Below are positions 43,573 through 52,379 of a stretch of 64,000 nucleotides of DNA, piece by piece. The notes beneath the pieces are model-generated. The model saw only the letters and a list, made by a program, of their open reading frames with translations. It was not told the DNA's origin and made no database searches. The stretch spans positions 124,001-188,000 of the forward strand of contig JARFXO010000001.1 in the NCBI GenBank assembly GCA_029194665.1. The letters run 5' to 3'. The translations under genes were made by a program, and so were the position numbers. The DNA comes from Nitrospira sp. (GTDB taxonomy: Bacteria > Nitrospirota > Nitrospiria > Nitrospirales > Nitrospiraceae). Within the stretch, counting starts at the first letter, position 1; every line of letters begins with the position of its first letter.

Positions 43573-44880
43573 CTAGGCCGGAACAAGCGTGAGCATCCAC
43601 GGAGGCGGTTCTTCCCGCATGCCGGAGAACTTCCTTGCGGTGCTGCTCGCGGGAGTGCCAGGGAAGATGGCGCCACGGCTGACGCGGACATAACGAAAAT
43701 GACCTTGAACGCAGTCTATGAAGGCTGGTGAGGCCGACTGAAGATAGTGACGCCGAAGGGCCGCCGCTTCGGCCAAGTCAAATGATTCGCCGACCTGGAG
43801 ACCTGTGAGAATATGGTGGACCTCGCCGAAGATCTTGGGCAGATTGACGGAGTCAAATGGTTGGTCTCGCGGCCGATAGCGGGGTTCCTCCAGCAACTGC
43901 GCGAGAAGTTCCCAAAATACTTGCTCATCCACTGATCCGAGCACACAGAGTGATCCGCGACGGGCGAGTAAGGTCAGAAGGGGAAGGGGACCGATGATGT
44001 CAAACTTCCATGGTGGGAAGAGAAGAGCGCGACCGGCATGCAGGACTTCGAGCGCTTGTTCTTTCCGGAAGGGGACGTGATGAAACTCGCCCTTGGTTCG
44101 CTTGAGTTCATTGCGGATGAAGATTTCAGAGAGCCTGGTCGGCTCGTAGGCAAAGGTCGGGGTGGCTGGTGCCCAACAGGTGGCAATGGTATATCGTGGC
44201 GCCAGCAACTGCTGCCTATCTAGATCTTCAAGGTCAAACATATCTTGCTTGCCGAAGAAGGAGAAGGATATGCCCTTCTTCCGCTGGAACTTTTGCATTC
44301 TCTCCGGATTCGCATGGAGCGGACCGCCCAGATCAGAACGAGGATCGAGTCGGTCTAGGCAGTGGACGATGAATGGCCGCTGTTGTTGTGTGAGCTCGGA
44401 GCCGTACAGATCGACGAGTTCCTCAGCGAACGAGAGATCGCCGGCTCCAATCTCCAACATAGACGCCACTTCAGTGCGACGTAGGAGATCGAACGGATTG
44501 TCCAGATTGCGAACGGCTTCCTCGACCTCCTCGCTCGACAGGTGAGCCACAGGCCATTTCGAGGCGGCTGCCGGCACCAACTCAAAAAAGACGACCAGCG
44601 CACGTAGGGCTTTTGCAGGTGTAAGGCCGGTTAGGCACTTGAGCCCTGCTCCATCTAGATCCTGTGCGCGTCGAAGCGGATGCCGCTCGAAAAGGCGCAA
44701 CAAGGTTTGCTTCACGGACGCCGGAAGATCCTTGCTCTGGACGGCATTACAGAGTCGGGCGATGGTGGAGGGAAAGGTGGTCTCCTCCAGCAACTTCTTT
44801 GAAGCCTCCCATTGTCCGGGAGACTGACGCGCCCGATGACTTACGACAAGGCGGAATTCGGTGAGGGGGTCGCGACTCAT
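43573..44880 (-). CDS. hypothetical protein, 435 aa
   Basis: A long, well-formed frame with no signal peptide or transmembrane helix. The N-terminal half is helical with possible repeat-like segments (ETTFPSTIARLCNAVQSKDL; LLRLFERHPLRRAQDLDGAG). The C-terminal half contains aromatic-rich strands (CWAPATPTFAYEPTRLSEIF; LLFPPWKFDIIGPLP). I recognise no family. It lies 139 bases upstream of moxR on the same strand and may belong to that operon, which would make it a partner of the MoxR system, though this is only positional. Confidence 0.72.
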   Translation of the reverse strand: MSRDPLTEFRLVVSHRARQSPGQWEASKKLLEETTFPSTIARLCNAVQSKDLPASVKQTLLRLFERHPLRRAQDLDGAGLKCLTGLTPAKALRALVVFFELVPAAASKWPVAHLSSEEVEEAVRNLDNPFDLLRRTEVASMLEIGAGDLSFAEELVDLYGSELTQQQRPFIVHCLDRLDPRSDLGGPLHANPERMQKFQRKKGISFSFFGKQDMFDLEDLDRQQLLAPRYTIATCWAPATPTFAYEPTRLSEIFIRNELKRTKGEFHHVPFRKEQALEVLHAGRALLFPPWKFDIIGPLPLLTLLARRGSLCVLGSVDEQVFWELLAQLLEEPRYRPRDQPFDSVNLPKIFGEVHHILTGLQVGESFDLAEAAALRRHYLQSASPAFIDCVQGHFRYVRVSRGAIFPGTPASSTARKFSGMREEPPPWMLTLVPA

Positions 44881-45005
44881 GAAAGCGTCATGGGCTGTGT
44901 GCGTGAGGTATCAATGAGACGGCATCATTTAGGAGGATAGTCATCATCAAACTTCAGGGTCAAGTCCGCTTGTTCACGGTCATTCTGTGTGGTAGGAGTG
45001 TTTTC

Positions 45006-46016
45006 ATGAAGTCGAGATTCCTGCCTACCGACCCTCTGCGGCGGCGATCGGGCGTCATGCTGGGCTTGTTCGTGGGGATCCTGGCATTTCCGATCGACTG
45101 TACGGCTGAGGGAAATGGCAGCCTGCGTTCTGCAGACGATGAGAGATGGCAACCCTGGCAGCTCCTCGAAACCCAAACCGGTCGCGTGGTTCCCTTTCCA
45201 GAATTTGTCACGGCGCTGGAACAGTCCGACATTGTCTATCTGGGAGAGGAGCACCACAATCCATACCATATCGAAGCAGCACTGAAAGTGCTGAATCAAT
45301 TGGTGGCCGACGGTATTGAACCCACTATTGGAATGGAGATGTTCGGCTGGGACGGTCAACAGGCGCTCGATGACTATGTCTCGACCGCCCAGTCGGATGC
45401 GAACGAGTTTTTGGAACAGGTGCGCTGGAAACAAAATTGGGGGGGAGCCTTTGATGACTACGCGCCATTGGTGAGGTTTGCTCAAAACCGGCAGTTGTCC
45501 GTCCGGGCGATGAATCCACCCAAACCCTTGATTCGTCGAGTCGTGAAGGTGGGCCTTGACCAGGCCAGGCAAGAGCCTGAATGGGCGCCGTGGCGTATCC
45601 TCCAGGAAGAGATCGTCGACGATCCAGCGTACCGCGAGAGGATCGTCGATCAGTTGAGACGCTGTCACGGAGGAACCGAGGAGCACTACCAAACGATGTA
45701 TGAGGCGTCGATGGTTCGGGATGAGGGTATGGCGAGGACGTTGGCCACTAGGCAAGAGGAGCTTCGTCGCGAGAGCGGCGGCTCCCGTCGTATGATCGTG
45801 AGCTACACGGGTGCGGGCCATGTTCAATATAACCTCCCCGTGCCGAAGCGGGTCGCCAGGCGCCTGGAAGGGGAGGTCAAACAGACCACGATTTACATGA
45901 TGTCGTTTGAGCCAGGTAAAGGATCTGATGTTCGGGCTCTCATGCAGGAACCCATCGCGGACTATATTTGGCTGACGCCCATGGGCAAGTCCAGTTCCGC
46001 CAAACCCTGCCGGTAG
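45006..46016 (+). CDS. ChaN-like (haem-binding/Tiki superfamily) exported protein
   Basis: A 336-aa protein with an N-terminal hydrophobic signal and the ChaN signature: YLGEEHHNPYH (the family G-E-x-H), GMEMFGWDGQ and the GAGHVQYNLPVP segment. ChaN proteins are iron-regulated lipoproteins that bind haem. Here the signal region ends D-C-T-A, which could be a lipobox-like Cys. AGGAG precedes ATG 45006. It is the first of several plus-strand genes and is divergent from the 435-aa hypothetical. Confidence 0.8.
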   Translation: MKSRFLPTDPLRRRSGVMLGLFVGILAFPIDCTAEGNGSLRSADDERWQPWQLLETQTGRVVPFPEFVTALEQSDIVYLGEEHHNPYHIEAALKVLNQLVADGIEPTIGMEMFGWDGQQALDDYVSTAQSDANEFLEQVRWKQNWGGAFDDYAPLVRFAQNRQLSVRAMNPPKPLIRRVVKVGLDQARQEPEWAPWRILQEEIVDDPAYRERIVDQLRRCHGGTEEHYQTMYEASMVRDEGMARTLATRQEELRRESGGSRRMIVSYTGAGHVQYNLPVPKRVARRLEGEVKQTTIYMMSFEPGKGSDVRALMQEPIADYIWLTPMGKSSSAKPCR

Positions 46017-46156
46017 GAAAATTCAGAGCCTTTTTCTGGAGCCGGTCAAGGAGAGGGAGGGCAACGCGAAACGGGTCATTGCTTGACAGGATTCAACTCG
46101 CTCGTCACACTGAGGCCATCATGCGCGCTGCTTGCCCAAGATTTCACCGCGTCTAG

Positions 46157-47059
46157 ATGCGAAACAAAATTTCCTGCAGTGCCGAGCGCCTTGGATTGTT
46201 GACCTCTGAAATGATCCAGGCCGTGTCGAATGCCTCGGCCTTTCAAATTGCCCATCAGTACTTGACTGCGAATCGGGTCCGTATTGTTGCGGCCGATGAT
46301 TCCCAGATCACTTCCACTGTCGTCGGCAATGCCGGTCTGTACGAGCAGAACATTCGATTGAACGACGGCCACCTCGTCTCGAAATGTTCCTGCACGCTTC
46401 CTGAAGAGCCCATGTGCCGCCATTGCATCGCGGTGCTGCTGGAATATCGGCGATGGGCCCAGCCTCATCAATCCCGCAACTCCAGCCTTGGGAAGGACGA
46501 GATAACGACACCTCCGAGGGGTTATTCTGATAATGGGAAAAGGATCACCGCGCACTCGGTTTCGTCAGACGTAAAACTGAGCGATGTGATGGTCTTTTTG
46601 GAATGGCTGCAACCTGCGGCGAAAGCGCTTGAAAGGCAGGAGCCGCTTCCCGGTCCTCCCACACTCGGTCCTGGCGCGATCTCAACCTGGATTCAAGCGA
46701 TCAGAAACCTTGAGGATCGACGCAGGGAAAGTGAAGAGGTCATGACGAGCCTCGAATCGCAGCTGAAAGACCGTGAGTCGGACATTGGACGCCTCACGCA
46801 ACAATTCCAAACCTCTCTGCGAGAGAGCAATGCTGCGCAGGCCACAACCCGAGAACTTCAGCGCGAAGTGGATTCCTACAAGGAGGTGCTGACCAGAGTC
46901 AGCGAGTTGACTGCAGAAGTCCTACGGTATGCCGGCCAAATGCGCGCCGTAACAGGCGATATGCTCCAGAAGGGGTCGCAGCTCGATAAGCTTGTCAGCT
47001 CGTTTAAGGATGTGGCTGAGGCACTTCAGTCGGCCGTCTCGCTTCCTCGCCATGAATAG
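46157..47059 (+). CDS. SWIM zinc-finger protein with C-terminal coiled coil
   Basis: A 300-aa cytoplasmic protein. A SWIM-type zinc motif lies at about 78-90, C-x-C-x7-C-x-H-C (C-S-C-T-L-P-E-E-P-M-C-R-H-C), preceded by a strand pair that reads NAGLYEQNIRLNDGHLV. A low-complexity linker follows, then a long coiled coil (about 185-290; EDRRRESEEVMTSLESQLKD and onward). SWIM domains bind DNA or proteins and are often attached to SNF2 helicases; here no helicase is attached or adjacent. The role is unknown. Confidence 0.75.
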   Translation: MRNKISCSAERLGLLTSEMIQAVSNASAFQIAHQYLTANRVRIVAADDSQITSTVVGNAGLYEQNIRLNDGHLVSKCSCTLPEEPMCRHCIAVLLEYRRWAQPHQSRNSSLGKDEITTPPRGYSDNGKRITAHSVSSDVKLSDVMVFLEWLQPAAKALERQEPLPGPPTLGPGAISTWIQAIRNLEDRRRESEEVMTSLESQLKDRESDIGRLTQQFQTSLRESNAAQATTRELQREVDSYKEVLTRVSELTAEVLRYAGQMRAVTGDMLQKGSQLDKLVSSFKDVAEALQSAVSLPRHE

Positions 47060-47061
47060 CA

Positions 47062-47150
47062 AATTGCGCCGTCCTTAGGTACGCCGATTCTCCCTCGACT
47101 CGTTTCCGCTTGCGCCTTCAAGCCGGCATCCGGTACAATACGGCGCAATT
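47062..47150. repeat. 11-bp inverted repeat flanking a promoter-like site
   Basis: AATTGCGCCGT (47062-47072) and ACGGCGCAATT (47140-47150) are perfect inverted arms 67 bases apart. They bracket the putative promoter of the 62-aa membrane protein. Confidence 0.5.
47110..47139 (+). promoter_or_regulatory. promoter-like site before the 62-aa membrane protein
   Basis: TTGCGC at 47110, an 18-bp spacer, and TACAAT at 47134-47139. The -10 is good and the -35 is moderate. It lies 41 bases ahead of ATG 47180. Confidence 0.45.
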
Positions 47151-47179
47151 CTGTTGTGTGGATTTGGGAGGGGGTAGAG

Positions 47180-47368
47180 ATGAAACGGAAACTCTCGCAA
47201 ATAAGTCTGTTACTGGGGGCTCTGCTCGTCCAAGCTTTACCGGCGTTGGCGAACGCGCCAGAGGGAGGAGGGGCTCCTGATTATAGCGGAATCACAGGCT
47301 TGTACTATACGCTGATTGGAGTGGTCCTTGCGTACGGCGTCTATGACACGTTTTTCAAAAAGTCGTAG
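47180..47368 (+). CDS. 62-aa membrane protein with signal peptide
   Basis: A short protein with a signal peptide (about 1-22, ending A-L-A-N-A), a Gly/Pro-rich stretch and one transmembrane helix (about 38-56, YYTLIGVVLAYGVYD) before a basic end FFKKS. The purine-rich GGGAGGGGG precedes ATG 47180. I recognise no family. It could be a small subunit of a membrane complex. Confidence 0.7.
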   Translation: MKRKLSQISLLLGALLVQALPALANAPEGGGAPDYSGITGLYYTLIGVVLAYGVYDTFFKKS

Positions 47369-47452
47369 GGAATAGCGTCTCGTCGATCCGACTTATGCCG
47401 CTGTGTCTTGTAGTTTGTCGGTTCTGCTGATTTGGATCGAGTAGTCTCATCT

Positions 47453-48130
47453 TCAACTTTGCTTTTGAAGAGCCGAGGGGTTGCGTAACCGTTCATTCAG
47501 GACTGGCCTGAGAACTTTGAGCACCTGGTCGACGATAATCTCATAGCCTTCCCTAGTCGGATGAATGCCGTCAGCCTGATTCAACGAGGACGAACCGCCT
47601 ACCCCTTCGAGGAAGAAGGGGATCAGGGCAAGCTCGTACTCTTTGGCCAGCATCCGGTACATGGCTTCGAACCGTGCCGTGTACTCATGTCCATAATTCG
47701 GTGGCAACTTCATCCCAGCCAGGACCACCGTCGTACCGCCCTCCTGTAATTGTCGGATGATCTGACGAAGGTTGCTTTTTGCGTGATCGATCGAGAGCCC
47801 TCGAAGCCCATCGTTCGCGCCCAATTCGAGAATCACCAGCTCAGGCTTGTTATTGAGGATCCAGGCTACTCGTCGAAGTCCACCGGCCGTCGTGTCACCG
47901 CTCACACCGGCGTTGATCACCCGATAGTTGTAGCCGAGGCTGTCCAGTCGACGTTGAAGCTGAGCCGGGTAGGATTCATCGGCCTCCACCCCAAGCCCGG
48001 CCGTGAGACTGTCACCAAATGCCACGATGCGTGGTCTATCGTCTGAGGCTGAAGAAGAGATCGCTTCCGACGTGAGCGGCCCAAGCAGCATCAAGAAGGC
48101 TGGCACGACTATGTCATGAAATTGTTTCAT
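47453..48130 (-). CDS. tesA: SGNH-type arylesterase/lysophospholipase (TesA-like)
   Basis: A 225-aa exported esterase. The signal peptide spans about 1-23, then the SGNH blocks appear: block I FGDSLTAGLG, block III GANDG and block V DGIHPT with the catalytic Asp-His pair. The NAGVSGDTTAGG stretch is the Gly block. The role is hydrolysis of acyl esters or thioesters in the periplasm. It is divergent from the ABC transporter pair, exactly as tesA-ybbA-ybbP in E. coli, which supports the family call. Confidence 0.9.
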   Translation of the reverse strand: MKQFHDIVVPAFLMLLGPLTSEAISSSASDDRPRIVAFGDSLTAGLGVEADESYPAQLQRRLDSLGYNYRVINAGVSGDTTAGGLRRVAWILNNKPELVILELGANDGLRGLSIDHAKSNLRQIIRQLQEGGTTVVLAGMKLPPNYGHEYTARFEAMYRMLAKEYELALIPFFLEGVGGSSSLNQADGIHPTREGYEIIVDQVLKVLRPVLNERLRNPSALQKQS

Positions 48131-48221
48131 CGGTTAATCTGAAGCAAGTCTCGATCACTGACTCTGTACAGTATAATATCATTCACTGACTTCTTATCTC
48201 CGAAGCCGAAAAAGGTTTTTG

Positions 48222-48998
48222 ATGATCACCGTGAAAGATGTTTCGATGGTCTTGCCCGCGGCAAGTCGTTCTGTCACGATCCTCGGCCACATCACCTTTG
48301 AAATCCCTGCAAAGCAGACCGTGGCCATTGTGGGTCCGTCCGGGAGCGGAAAGTCGACATTGCTCGGTTTGATGGCCGGCCTCGATCGACCGACCACTGG
48401 ATCAATTCACCTGGATGGAACAGACATTACGAGTATGGGTGAGAGTCAGATGGCCCGCTTCCGACGTGAAAAGGTGGGTTATATCTTCCAATCGTTTCAC
48501 CTCATCCCCACCCTTACGGCTATCGAGAACGTCTCCGTTCCACTGGAGCTCAAGGGAGCAAGCCACGTCGGCGACCGCGCGGCTGAATTGTTGGCTGCGG
48601 TCGGACTGTCCGATCGTGTGGGGCACTATCCGGTTCAGTTATCCGGGGGAGAACAACAGCGAGTCGCCGTGGCGCGGGCTTTTGCCTGTCGACCGCCGAT
48701 CTTGTTGGCGGATGAGCCGACGGGGAACCTCGACAGTTCTACCGGTGCCCATGTCATTGAGTTGCTGCTTTCACTCCACCGAGATTACGGCACCACCCTC
48801 GTGCTTGTGACGCACGACGCGGCGTTGGCCTCATCGATGCAGCGTGTGCTGTCACTCCGCGACGGACACCTTGAGTCGGACAGCATGCCTGCATCGTCGG
48901 AGTTCCTCAACGACTTCTCCGCAGGCTCGCTGAGTGCGGAGCGAGCGCCCTCCGCTGATCCGTTAGCGTTGGATTCCTTCCCCACATTCGGGTCATGA
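48222..48998 (+). CDS. ybbA: ABC transporter ATP-binding protein (YbbA/LolD family)
   Basis: A 258-aa ATPase with Walker [11 protein letters not shown]-loop [11 protein letters not shown], signature [14 protein letters not shown] and Walker [13 protein letters not shown], ending in a His switch (VTHD). This is the MacB/LolD/YbbA group that works with FtsX-like permeases. ATG 48222 replaces an upstream TTG. Its stop overlaps the permease start (ATGA), so the two are translationally coupled. The tesA neighbour identifies the YbbA-YbbP type, of poorly known substrate. Confidence 0.93.
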   Translation: MITVKDVSMVLPAASRSVTILGHITFEIPAKQTVAIVGPSGSGKSTLLGLMAGLDRPTTGSIHLDGTDITSMGESQMARFRREKVGYIFQSFHLIPTLTAIENVSVPLELKGASHVGDRAAELLAAVGLSDRVGHYPVQLSGGEQQRVAVARAFACRPPILLADEPTGNLDSSTGAHVIELLLSLHRDYGTTLVLVTHDAALASSMQRVLSLRDGHLESDSMPASSEFLNDFSAGSLSAERAPSADPLALDSFPTFGS

Positions 48999-51664
48999 CG
49001 TCTTTCGTATTCAACATGGCATGGCGAGAGTCACGCGCGACATGGCGACACTTTCTCTATTTCTTGGTCTGTATTGCAATCGGTGTGGGAGCGGTGACCG
49101 GGGTCTCTCTTTTCGGAGCGCAGGTAGAACGAGCCGTGACCAAAGAAGCGCACGGCTTACTTGGAGGAGACCTTGAAATCCGGCTCTCTCACCTGATCAG
49201 TCCCAAAGGCCAGGAAGTTCTTGATTCGTTGAGCGATCGTGGAGTCGCTCTTACCCACGTCAGCGAGCTCATCGCGATGGCCGCGAGAGCCGGATCATCC
49301 GGGACTGGGCAGCTGACTCAGATCATTGAGCTGAAATCCGTCGAGCCTGGGTATCCTCTGTATGGCACGCTTCGACTGGAACCACAGGGCAACTTAGTGG
49401 ACCTTCTTGCCCGGCAAACCGGACGGTGCCCACACCGGACCTGTTTTGGAGTGGTCGTGCAGGAGTCTCTCCTGATCCGGATGGGGCTCGCGATGGGAGA
49501 TCAGCTTAGGATCGGACAAGGTCTGTTCATCATCACCGGGCTGGTCAGGACGGAACCGGATCGCATGGCTAGCGCCTTCAGCCTTGGACCTCGAGTCTTG
49601 ATCTCGCGAGAGGGGCTTGCCGCAGCCGACCTGATCAAAATGGGCAGCAGGATTCGTGAGCGATATCTACTGAAAATCCCAAACACTATGGCGCCCGAGC
49701 TGCTGCTCTACGAACTGAGAGAACGCCTTGCGGCGGACTCGGTTCGCGTATCGACTTACCGAGAGGCACAACCACAGTTAAAGCAGTCTTTGGAGCAGCT
49801 GACGCGTTATTTGGGCCTAATCGGATTGACGGCGCTGTTTGTAGGAGGCCTGGGGGTCGCCACGTCGGTGCATGCCTTTGTGCGGGAAAAGTTGAATACG
49901 ATCGCCATTTTGAAGACGGTCGGCGCAGAGTCACCTACGATCATTTGGACCTATGGATTACAGGCAATGATTCTTGGGATGATCGGAAGCATGGTCGGGC
50001 TGATGCTTGGTGTGCTGCTCCACCAAGGAGGTCCATGGATGATTGCGGCCCTGATGGCATCGGATCTTCTTGACCAATTGGGATTCGCCGCGAATGGGAT
50101 GGAGCTTGCCCTCGCTCCTCTTGTAAAGGGGTTGGCACTGGGCATGCTGTCCACACTGCTCTTTACACTGTGGCCGCTGTTGACCATCCGCGATGTCAAG
50201 CCTGCTTGGATCTTCCGCCGTGAGATTGCTCCACTGACGCCGACGACAAACCCTCCAACGGCTGCATGGTGGGCTGCTTGGCGCAAACTCGACAGGGTAA
50301 AGATCTTGGTGTCGGTCGGGATTGGCTCAGGATTGGCGCTCTTGTCAGTATGGCAAGCGGGGTCTTGGAAGGTCGGGCTGCTCTTCGTCCTGGCCTTCGC
50401 GGCTGCGGTCCTGCTGTTGGGTGGGTCGGCACGTGGGGTACTCATGGGCCTGAAGAAATGGCCACGTTTCGGGCCCCTCGTCCTTCGTCAAGCGTTTGGC
50501 AATGTCGTACGTCCAGGTAGCCAGGCAGTGAGCATCACGATTGCGATCGGCATCGCCGTCATGGTCGTGACGACCGTGTCGCTCGTCGAGCGTTCGCTCC
50601 TCACACAAGTGGCCGACAATCGGCCGACCGACGCCCCAACGTTTTTTTTCATCGATATCCAACCTGACCAGGAAGACGGGATGGCTGCGCTCCTGCGCCA
50701 ACGGTCCAGTGATCCAAACCCTCAGTTGATACCTCTGGTGCGATCACGGCTATCAGCCGTCAAGGGCGAACCAGTGAAGTTTGAAGCGACGTCCGAGGAA
50801 GAAGAGCGGAAGGAGAAAAAGTCCCAGAAGGAAGAACGGCGGAAGAAGTGGTACCTGACACGCGAATACGTCCTGACGTTCCTCCAGGATCTCCCGAAAG
50901 ACAATAAGGTCGTAGAAGGCGAGTGGTGGAAGCTGGGACAGATCTTCACCAAACCGCTGATCTCGATCGAGGAGGATGCGGCGAAGCAACTGGGCCTTAC
51001 AATTGGAGACACTGTCGAGCTCGACATCCAGGGGGTACCCATCACCGGAGCGATCAGCAGCATTCGACAAGTGGAGTGGGGGAATTTTTCCACGAACTTC
51101 TACATGATTGTTTCGCCGGGCGCCCTCGATGGAGCCCCACATACCTTTGTAGCCACCGTTCACGTGGCGCCATCCGAAGAACTGGCGTTACAGCAAGCGG
51201 TCGTCGCATCCTTTCCCAACGTAACCGCGATCAATATGGGCGACGTCCTCGACAGTTTTGCCCTGGTACTTGATCGATTGTCTCTCGCTATCCGTGCCGT
51301 GGCCTTGTTCTGTGTGCTGTCAGGAGGTCTGGTGATGGCAGCGGCCCTGGCGGCGACGCGCTATCGTCGGTTGTACGAATCAGTCATCCTAAAAGCCCTG
51401 GGGGCGACTCGCGGCCTGATTGTACGCTCGTTTGCTGCCGAATACGCGCTCTTGGGAGCGCTGGGTGGGTTTCTGGGATGTGCATTGGCCAGCGCTCTGT
51501 CCTGGGCTGTGTTATCGCTAGTGTTCGACCTCTCTTGGAGCCTTGAACCAACGGTGCTGGCCATGGGCTTCACAGCCACGACCATACTCACCATGCTGGT
51601 CGGGTTTCTCAGCACCTACCGGCTACTCGGCCAGCCACCGTTGGCGGTGCTTCGCCAGGAATAG
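48995..51664 (+). CDS. ybbP: FtsX-like ABC transporter permease (YbbP family)
   Basis: An 889-aa inner membrane protein with about ten transmembrane helices arranged as in YbbP. An N-terminal helix (about 20-40) precedes a large periplasmic domain, then come helix groups at about 260-400 and 435-480 with an FtsX domain, a second periplasmic domain, and a final FtsX domain (about 770-880). The second periplasmic part holds a very charged stretch (EATSEEEERKEKKSQKEERR) that is unusual for the family. It pairs with the ATPase just upstream. The function is probably extraction or movement of a lipid or lipoprotein at the outer face of the membrane. Confidence 0.9.
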   Translation: MTSFVFNMAWRESRATWRHFLYFLVCIAIGVGAVTGVSLFGAQVERAVTKEAHGLLGGDLEIRLSHLISPKGQEVLDSLSDRGVALTHVSELIAMAARAGSSGTGQLTQIIELKSVEPGYPLYGTLRLEPQGNLVDLLARQTGRCPHRTCFGVVVQESLLIRMGLAMGDQLRIGQGLFIITGLVRTEPDRMASAFSLGPRVLISREGLAAADLIKMGSRIRERYLLKIPNTMAPELLLYELRERLAADSVRVSTYREAQPQLKQSLEQLTRYLGLIGLTALFVGGLGVATSVHAFVREKLNTIAILKTVGAESPTIIWTYGLQAMILGMIGSMVGLMLGVLLHQGGPWMIAALMASDLLDQLGFAANGMELALAPLVKGLALGMLSTLLFTLWPLLTIRDVKPAWIFRREIAPLTPTTNPPTAAWWAAWRKLDRVKILVSVGIGSGLALLSVWQAGSWKVGLLFVLAFAAAVLLLGGSARGVLMGLKKWPRFGPLVLRQAFGNVVRPGSQAVSITIAIGIAVMVVTTVSLVERSLLTQVADNRPTDAPTFFFIDIQPDQEDGMAALLRQRSSDPNPQLIPLVRSRLSAVKGEPVKFEATSEEEERKEKKSQKEERRKKWYLTREYVLTFLQDLPKDNKVVEGEWWKLGQIFTKPLISIEEDAAKQLGLTIGDTVELDIQGVPITGAISSIRQVEWGNFSTNFYMIVSPGALDGAPHTFVATVHVAPSEELALQQAVVASFPNVTAINMGDVLDSFALVLDRLSLAIRAVALFCVLSGGLVMAAALAATRYRRLYESVILKALGATRGLIVRSFAAEYALLGALGGFLGCALASALSWAVLSLVFDLSWSLEPTVLAMGFTATTILTMLVGFLSTYRLLGQPPLAVLRQE

Positions 51665-51698
51665 CCCTAAACCCCCACGGACACCGGGAGAGTGAACA

Positions 51699-52205
51699 CT
51701 ACGGGTTGGACGGCAAGAGTTCGGACAGCCACACATCGATAAGCTGGCGAATGCGCCGCTCATCGCTTCGACGGAGGCGGGTGAAGCGCAGGCCGATCGC
51801 CCCATTGGATAACGATCGCACTACTGCTTCATCGATCGTAATCGGGAAGGAATCGTTGGAATGCTGGAATTCCATTTCGAGCCGTGAGCCGACCCTAATC
51901 GGAGCGGTGGAACGAATTCGGCATCCACGAATCGACAGATTGTCAATCACGCCCTCATATCCCACTTCGGAGTAGGCTGAGGATCGGCGAGGCTTGAACC
52001 AGACCGGGAAGGAGACCGCGACGCGCTCGAAGCTGCGACGAGGATTGGGCGTGCGACGCCCGAGGAATGTGCGGAAGCGGTCGGCGCAGAGCTGGCACCG
52101 AAACGGGTAAATCGTCAGACCGCCCAGCAGAATATCAGAAAGAGATCTTCTGTGAGCGAGCCTGATTTTGCTCGCCCCGCAGGCCGGACAATGGAGGTCG
52201 GACAT
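51699..52205 (-). CDS. zinc-ribbon plus PilZ domain protein
   Basis: A 168-aa protein with an N-terminal zinc ribbon, CPAC...CQLC (about 5-43), followed by a PilZ domain (about 60-160). The c-di-GMP-binding motifs are visible as R-R-S-F-E-R-V near the start and the strand ending VIDNLSIRGCRI (a D/N-x-S-x-x-G pattern). A c-di-GMP receptor role is therefore likely. ATG 52205 is chosen; the frame goes on to 52313 with no domain. The target is not evident from neighbours. Confidence 0.8.
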   Translation of the reverse strand: MSDLHCPACGASKIRLAHRRSLSDILLGGLTIYPFRCQLCADRFRTFLGRRTPNPRRSFERVAVSFPVWFKPRRSSAYSEVGYEGVIDNLSIRGCRIRSTAPIRVGSRLEMEFQHSNDSFPITIDEAVVRSLSNGAIGLRFTRLRRSDERRIRQLIDVWLSELLPSNP

Positions 52206-52379
52206 CGGACGTTCTACATAGAGTTGTATTGATTGATTGTAGCGAGGTGCAGCGGTTGCGACAACGGAGCTAATATGCGTAGTAGTTGATACGTATTCAT
52301 CAGCCTGCTTCAATCTCTTTGCATTCTGAATCCCGGCCCCTGGGCATCTACCAATCGGTTGGAAGGGATCCGCTGCGTT

